Shown: positions 59,560 to 64,000 of the stretch, one piece after another
Layout of the letters: the number at the start of each line of letters is the position of its first letter
Position numbering within the stretch: the stretch's first letter is position 1
Assembly: GCF_001190945.1 (NCBI RefSeq)
Contig: NZ_CP011112.1
Location: forward strand, 4,650,001-4,714,000
DNA length: 64,000 nucleotides
Reading direction: 5' to 3'
Source: Luteipulveratus mongoliensis
GTDB taxonomy: Bacteria > Actinomycetota > Actinomycetes > Actinomycetales > Dermatophilaceae
Position numbers and translations under genes: made by a program
Notes under the pieces: model-generated
Databases searched by the model: none
What the model was told of the DNA's origin: nothing
The model's input: the letters and a program-made list of their open reading frames with translations, nothing else

Positions 59560-60444
59560 ATGGCCACCCTGCAGGAATGGGTGCAAGGGGCTCGTCCCCG
59601 CACCCTGCCCGCCGCCGTCGCGCCCGTCCTCGTGGGCACCGGCGCCGCGTACGCCCTGGAGGAGGCCAACCCCGGCTACGCCCTGCTGGCCCTCCTCGTC
59701 TCGGTCGCCCTGCAGGTCGGCGTCAACTACGCCAACGACTACTCCGACGGGATCCGCGGCACCGACGACGTCCGGGTCGGGCCGGTGCGGCTCGTGGGGC
59801 AACGACTGGCCCAGCCCAGCAACGTCAAGATGGCGGCGTTCATCGCCTTCGGCGTCGCTGCCCTGACCGGCCTGACCCTCATCACGCTGGCCAACACGCC
59901 CTGGTTCCTGCTCATCGGCGCGCTCGCGATCGTGGCCGCGTGGAAGTACACCGGCGGCAAGAAGCCGTACGGCTACCTCGGCCTCGGCGAGCTCTTCGTC
60001 TTCATCTTCTTCGGCCTCGTCGCCGTGCTCGGCACGACGTTCACCCAGGCCAAGGAGCTCGACGCCGCCGCGTGGGCGGGTGCCTGTGGTGTCGGCGCCG
60101 TCGCCTGTGCAGTGCTGGTCGTCAACAACCTGCGCGACATACCCGGCGACACCGAGTCGGGCAAGCGCACACTGGCCGTCCGCATCGGCGACCCAGCGAC
60201 GCGCACGCTGTACGCCGTCCTGATCGTGGCCGCGTTGGCGTGCGTAATCGTGGCGAGCCTCAGTCACACGTGGGCGCTGCTCGGACTCGTCTCAGGCGTC
60301 CTCGCGGTCCCGCCGCTGCGCACGGTGCTGAGCGGTCGCAAGGGCCGCGACCTCATCCCGGCGCTGGCCGGCACCGGCCTGTTCCTGCTGGCGTACGGCG
60401 TACTGCTCGGCTTGGGTCTCTACCTCGCCCACCGCGTCGGCTGA
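59560..60444 (+). CDS. menA: 1,4-Dihydroxy-2-naphthoate octaprenyltransferase MenA
   Basis: It attaches the polyprenyl tail to dihydroxynaphthoate in the membrane. The 294-aa UbiA-type protein has about eight membrane helices, the first Asp-rich motif NDYSDGIRGTDD and the second DIPGDTESGKRTLAVRIG, both needed for Mg-prenyl-diphosphate binding. It begins LQEWVQGARPRTLPAAVAPV, typical of MenA. 45 bp after the small membrane protein gene, same strand. Confidence 0.95.
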   Translation: MATLQEWVQGARPRTLPAAVAPVLVGTGAAYALEEANPGYALLALLVSVALQVGVNYANDYSDGIRGTDDVRVGPVRLVGQRLAQPSNVKMAAFIAFGVAALTGLTLITLANTPWFLLIGALAIVAAWKYTGGKKPYGYLGLGELFVFIFFGLVAVLGTTFTQAKELDAAAWAGACGVGAVACAVLVVNNLRDIPGDTESGKRTLAVRIGDPATRTLYAVLIVAALACVIVASLSHTWALLGLVSGVLAVPPLRTVLSGRKGRDLIPALAGTGLFLLAYGVLLGLGLYLAHRVG

Positions 60445-60504
60445 GCGCCGCCTCGCAGACGCCGGGCCCTCGCCTCACCGGGCCGCCGACTCGCCCTTCG
60501 CACA

Positions 60505-60578
60505 CGCAAAGTGACTCTCTACTTCGAAGGTGCCTCTCCTCTATGGGAGCCACGTTCGAAGTAGAGAGTCACTTTGCG
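60505..60578. terminator. Long hairpin with perfect 24-bp outer arms between convergent genes
   Basis: Arms 60505-60528 and 60555-60578 pair perfectly; the 26 nt between them pair partly (GGTGCC / GGAGCCACG region), making an extended stem. It lies 60 bp after menA and 40 bp before the stop of the facing DUF4229 gene, so it should end both transcripts. Confidence 0.65.
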
Positions 60579-60618
60579 GACGGGAAGCCGGACCCGCAGG
60601 CTCCGCGGGGTCGCCCGA

Positions 60619-60861
60619 CTACTGGTCCTCGTCGTCGTCCTCGGCGGTGCGGTGTGCCTCGGCGCGCGCCTGACGCTCCCTGACCTTGGTGTCGATCTGC
60701 GTGGCGAACCGCTCCCGCGGTCCTTGCAGCGCGATGAGCGAGATGACCGCCGACACGACCGCGGACACGACGAGCAGGAGCGGACCACGCATCCCGAACA
60801 TCGCGAGGATCAGCAGGATCCCGAAGAAGATGAAGATGCGCAGCAGGGAGTACCGAACCAT
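60619..60861 (-). CDS. DUF4229 family small membrane protein
   Basis: An 80-aa protein with two hydrophobic segments (ILLILAMFGMRGPLLLVVSA runs into VVSAVISLIAL) and an acidic, helix-forming tail (REARAEAHRTAEDDDEDQ-like). Matches actinobacterial DUF4229; function unknown. TGATG overlap with ccsB makes it the last gene of the cytochrome c maturation operon. Confidence 0.82.
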   Translation of the reverse strand: MVRYSLLRIFIFFGILLILAMFGMRGPLLLVVSAVVSAVISLIALQGPRERFATQIDTKVRERQARAEAHRTAEDDDEDQ

Positions 60862-61865
60862 CACATTCCTGAGTACGAGTGCTGGCCGACGAAGAACACG
60901 TTGACCACGCAGTAGTTGACGATGATGCAGGCGAAGCCGACGAGGGCGATGTACGACGCCCGGCGGCTGTTCCAGCCCGCGGTGACGCGCGCGTGCAGGT
61001 AGGCGGCGTAGACCACCCAGATGACGAAGGTCCACACCTCCTTGGGGTCCCAGTTCCAGTAGTGGCCCCAGGCCTCCTGCGCCCAGATCGCGCCGGCGAT
61101 CAGCGTGAAGGTCCACAGCGGGAACGCGATGATGTGCACCGAGTAGCCCAGTCGGTCCAGCCGCTGCGACGACGGCAGCGCCTTCATGAACTGGACCGCG
61201 CGGTGGTCGGACGGCTTCTCCTCGAGGCGCTGCTGGATCAGGTGCAGGATCGTGAGGCTGAACCCGATGGTGAACAGGCCGATCGACAGCGTCGCGACGG
61301 TGACGTGGATGGACAACCAGTAGCTCTTCAGCGACGGCAGCAGCTGGGTCGCGTCGGTGTAGAACACGATCGCGGCCAGCATCTCGACCAGCAGCACCGG
61401 CCCGGTGATGAAGACCCCGAGCCAGCGCACGTCGCGCCGCAGGCTCCAGATCAGGTAGGCGACCATCGTGAAGGACGCACCCACCGTGGCGAACTCGTAC
61501 ATGTTGCCCAGCGGCGGACGGTGCACCGCGCCACCGCGCAGCGCCACGCAGGCGATCAGCAGCAGCGTGCCCAGCCAGGACAGCGACATCCCGATGCCGG
61601 CCCACTGACGCTTCTCCGGCGCCTCGTCGTCCGGCTCGGCGCGGGTCAGTACGGCGGTCGCACCCTCACCGGTGACCTCGCCCTCGGACTCGGCGGCGGA
61701 CGTACGACGGGCTGCCGCGCGCGCCTCGCGCCCCGGCGCCTGCGCCAGATCGAACCCGAAGGCCAGCATCGCCAGGGTCAGCACGACGGCCGAGGCGTAC
61801 AGGCTGTTGGTCGAGGCGTCGGCAAGGCCGGTGTTGGTCTCGCGAGCGAGCAGCTGGGTGATCAT
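60861..61865 (-). CDS. ccsB: Cytochrome c biogenesis protein CcsB (CcsA/ResC-type)
   Basis: A 334-aa membrane protein of System II that carries haem across the membrane and attaches it to apocytochrome c with ResB. The tryptophan-rich WWD motif WGHYWNWDPKEVWTFVIW is intact, with conserved His in PLWTFTLIAG-flanking helices. About eight membrane segments; residues 40-80 form an Arg/Glu-rich loop. Overlaps resB by 4 bp (ATGA). Confidence 0.93.
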   Translation of the reverse strand: MITQLLARETNTGLADASTNSLYASAVVLTLAMLAFGFDLAQAPGREARAAARRTSAAESEGEVTGEGATAVLTRAEPDDEAPEKRQWAGIGMSLSWLGTLLLIACVALRGGAVHRPPLGNMYEFATVGASFTMVAYLIWSLRRDVRWLGVFITGPVLLVEMLAAIVFYTDATQLLPSLKSYWLSIHVTVATLSIGLFTIGFSLTILHLIQQRLEEKPSDHRAVQFMKALPSSQRLDRLGYSVHIIAFPLWTFTLIAGAIWAQEAWGHYWNWDPKEVWTFVIWVVYAAYLHARVTAGWNSRRASYIALVGFACIIVNYCVVNVFFVGQHSYSGM

Positions 61866-63541
61866 GCGGGTTTGCCTGTCCTTGTGACGATGGACTCGAG
61901 GAGCTCCTCGAGAGCGGCGGCGAGCCGGGGGTCCTCGCCCTTGGCGAGGCCTCCGACGCTGACCAGGGTACGTCGCCCGGCACCGTCCGCAGCGCCCGAC
62001 GGCTGACCGTGACCTGGGCCTTCTGGACGAGATTCCTCCTCCGGTGCTGGGGTGACGCGGACGAAGACGCGGCGACGACGCAGCGTCAGTGACATGACGA
62101 GTCCGATCAGACCCGCGACGGCGCCGGCCAGGGCAGGCATCTTGCCCGGGTCGGTGCGCACCGAGAGACCGGCCCAGCGCGGGATCGACTCGAGCGTGAT
62201 GGAGCCCTGACCGCCGGGGAGAGTCACGGTCTGCCCCGGTGTGACGAGCAGACGCAGTGGCTGGCCCTTGGCGTCTTTGAGCTGGGTCATCTTGGCGGTG
62301 TCGAGCGTGTAGACCGACTGCGGTCGAGCGGTCGGGAACAGATCACCCTCGAACGCCGTCAGCACCAGCGCCGGCTGACGCAGCCCCGGGAACGTGGAGA
62401 TCGGGCCCATCTTGTCGTCGAAGTCGAGACTCGGGATGAAGAAGCCTGCGAAGCCGAGCTGCTTCGGGCTCGCACCAGTGACCTTGACCGCGCCGACCGA
62501 CTTGTAGGTGTTGTCCTGCGGCAGGAACGGCGTGGCCTGGCGATAGATCACCTTGCCGGCCTTGTCGCGCACCGTGATGACGGGCGCGTAGCCGTTGCCG
62601 AGCAGGTAGACCGAGGCGCCACCCATGCGGATCGGGTGGTTGACCGCGATGTGCTGCTTCTTGGTCTTGCCGTCCTCGTCACCCGTGGTGACGTCGGCGG
62701 TGAAGCTGCGCGGCTGGCCGTACTGCGGGCTGTCGGTCGGGACCTGGTCCTCGAAGGACACGTTGAGCTTGTTGAGGTCGAGGCTCCACGGCGAGAAGTG
62801 CTCGACGTCGACCCAAGGGCCGGGATCGATCGTGTCGTAGCGCGAAGCCGTACTCGCGAAGGTGCTCCCCTCGGGCACGATCACATCACCACGCCAGCCG
62901 AGCACGTGGCCGGCCGCGACCGCGACGATGACGACCACGAGCGACACGTGGAACAGCAGGTTGCCGGTCTCACGGAGCGCACCAATCTCACCGGACACGG
63001 CGTCGCCTTGATCGTCACGTAGCCGGAAACGCTTGCTGCGCAACGCTTCTCGCGCAGCAATGAGTACGTCCTCGGGCGCCGCATCGACGACACGCTCAGT
63101 GTGCGCGGGGAGACGTTCCAGGCGCTTCGGAGCCTTGGGCGGCGGCGTACGCATGGCCTGCCAGTGCACCTTGGTACGCGGCAGGATGCAGCCGAGCAGC
63201 GACACGACCAGCAGCAGGTAGATCGCGGAGAACCACGGCGAGGAGTAGACGTCGAAGAACCCGAACCGGTCCAGCCACGGCCCGATTGTCTGGTGCTGCG
63301 CGAGATAGTCCGAGACCCGCACGGCGTCGATGCCACGCTGCGGCCAGATCGACCCGGGCACCGCGCCGATTGCGAGCAGCAGCAACAGGAACAGCGCAGT
63401 GCGCATGCTTGTCAGCTGCCGCCAGAACCACCGCAGTCCACCGACGAGCCCGAGCTTGGGCAGGGTGGGCTTGCTGCTGGCCGGAGACTCGTCGACGTCC
63501 TCCGTGGAGGCGTACGCACTCGTCAGGTCATCGGGCGCCAA
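61862..63541 (-). CDS. Cytochrome c biogenesis protein ResB
   Basis: A 559-aa partner of CcsB. Membrane segments near residues 45-65 (TALFLLLLLAIGAVPGSIWPQ), 105-125 and 190-210, a large external domain (residues 215-470) and a last segment (LAGAVAGLIGLVMSLTLRRRR). The conserved start GGLRWFWRQLTSMRTALFLL is diagnostic of actinobacterial ResB. It starts with TTG after GGAAGG, 18 bp from the ccdA stop. C-terminal tail Pro/Gly-rich. Confidence 0.93.
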   Translation of the reverse strand: MAPDDLTSAYASTEDVDESPASSKPTLPKLGLVGGLRWFWRQLTSMRTALFLLLLLAIGAVPGSIWPQRGIDAVRVSDYLAQHQTIGPWLDRFGFFDVYSSPWFSAIYLLLVVSLLGCILPRTKVHWQAMRTPPPKAPKRLERLPAHTERVVDAAPEDVLIAAREALRSKRFRLRDDQGDAVSGEIGALRETGNLLFHVSLVVVIVAVAAGHVLGWRGDVIVPEGSTFASTASRYDTIDPGPWVDVEHFSPWSLDLNKLNVSFEDQVPTDSPQYGQPRSFTADVTTGDEDGKTKKQHIAVNHPIRMGGASVYLLGNGYAPVITVRDKAGKVIYRQATPFLPQDNTYKSVGAVKVTGASPKQLGFAGFFIPSLDFDDKMGPISTFPGLRQPALVLTAFEGDLFPTARPQSVYTLDTAKMTQLKDAKGQPLRLLVTPGQTVTLPGGQGSITLESIPRWAGLSVRTDPGKMPALAGAVAGLIGLVMSLTLRRRRVFVRVTPAPEEESRPEGPGHGQPSGAADGAGRRTLVSVGGLAKGEDPRLAAALEELLESIVTRTGKPA

Positions 63542-63559
63542 GGCCGGGTCCTTCCTGCA

Positions 63560-64000
63560 TCAGATCGCCGGCTTGAAGCCATCGACGCCCACGAGGGACG
63601 TCTGAATCCAAGAGATGAAGTGCTCCCACACACCGCTGACCATGAGGACGCCGACGGCGAGCATCAGGCAACCGCCGATCAGCTGGATGGGGCGGTGATG
63701 GTTGCGCAACCATCGTGATGCTTTCTCGGCCCGCGACCAGCCAGCAGCGATGAGTACGAACGGGATTCCCATGCCGAGCGAGTAGCACGCCGCGAGCGCG
63801 ACGCCCCTCGGCACGGTGTCGCTGCTGTCGCTGAGCGGTGAGGCCAGCGCCAGGATGCTGCCGTAGACCGGTCCGATGCACGGGCTCATCCCGATCCCGA
63901 ACGCGACGCCGAGCAACGGTGCACCCGCGAGGCCGGCGGCCGGACGCCACCGGATGCCGACACCGCGCTGGCCGATGAAGCCGAGGTAGACCATGGCCAG
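63560..64000 (-). CDS. ccdA: Cytochrome c biogenesis protein CcdA (C-terminal part)
   Basis: A DsbD/CcdA-type membrane protein that moves electrons to the outside for cytochrome c thioreduction. The visible 146 residues include GIGMSPCIGPVYGSILALAS with the conserved Cys-Pro-x-IGP and helices SLGMGIPFVLIAAGW and IGGCLMLAVGVLMVSGVW. The gene starts beyond the right edge. First visible gene of the ccdA-resB-ccsB operon; a thioredoxin-like gene is expected upstream. Confidence 0.92.
   Translation of the reverse strand: MAMVYLGFIGQRGVGIRWRPAAGLAGAPLLGVAFGIGMSPCIGPVYGSILALASPLSDSSDTVPRGVALAACYSLGMGIPFVLIAAGWSRAEKASRWLRNHHRPIQLIGGCLMLAVGVLMVSGVWEHFISWIQTSLVGVDGFKPAI

Noticed and set aside
58792-60267. 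A 491-codon minus-strand frame
   Set aside because: It is antisense to menE and menA, both certain from their motifs.

Overview
The window is high-GC DNA from an actinobacterium (class Actinomycetes). The evidence is the strong G/C third-position bias, the scattered menaquinone genes (menD, menC, menB, menE, menA), a CcdA-ResB-CcsB cytochrome c maturation cluster, several families largely confined to Actinobacteria (DUF2530, DUF3027, DUF4229, DUF6318-like and DUF6458 proteins), and many genes whose -10 hexamer lies only 6-7 nt before the start codon, which implies leaderless mRNAs. Dispersed elements of the type GGTCTCGATACG...CTACTCGACC also fit Micrococcales or Propionibacteriales. I cannot name a genus from the sequence alone.

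Layout. 1-5 kb: start of menD, divergent nagA, a MarR-like regulator, then a PadR-controlled DrrAB-like ABC exporter with a 26-bp operator. 5-10 kb: an aldose epimerase and a membrane protein, each carrying a repeat element read in frame inside the gene, around an acyl-CoA synthetase. 9-21 kb: DinB-like proteins, two MFS exporters with ArsR-type regulators, the XPB helicase and its partner protein, and an HMG-CoA lyase / M13 peptidase operon. 21-25 kb: a MazEF-type toxin-antitoxin pair and a NarL-type two-component system. 25-29 kb: an accessory-looking stretch with a receiver-only response regulator, two unrecognised proteins, a TPR-type XRE regulator and a Nudix hydrolase. 29-38 kb: a purine permease, an AbiE-like locus with an intact HTH antitoxin-like gene and a broken toxin-like gene, a CspA/DUF3027/DUF6458 operon, several phosphatases and a YcaQ-like protein. 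38-48 kb: an MFS exporter with an XRE regulator, a carotenoid-oxygenase-family enzyme beside a second two-component system, a MarR/ABC exporter pair, a thiolase and an inositol-monophosphatase-like enzyme. 48-64 kb: menC, menB, menE, menA, a secreted GH20 hexosaminidase under a LacI regulator, and the cytochrome c maturation operon, which runs off the right edge.

How the genes work together. menD-menC-menE-menB-menA cover most of the pathway from isochorismate to demethylmenaquinone, and CcdA/ResB/CcsB mature the c-type cytochromes of the same respiratory chain. The GH20 enzyme can release GlcNAc outside the cell, and NagA deacetylates GlcNAc-6-phosphate inside it. Five regulator/transporter pairs (PadR-ABC, ArsR-MFS twice, XRE-MFS, MarR-ABC) look like locally controlled drug or metabolite exporters; most have a visible inverted-repeat operator.

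I did not find a complete, clearly new system. The most unusual signals are the repeat elements absorbed into two reading frames, the decayed AbiE-like toxin next to an intact regulator and operator, the large set of leaderless starts, the series of long perfect palindromes between genes, and the 25-29 kb accessory cluster. No tRNA, rRNA, CRISPR array, insertion sequence or prophage was seen.
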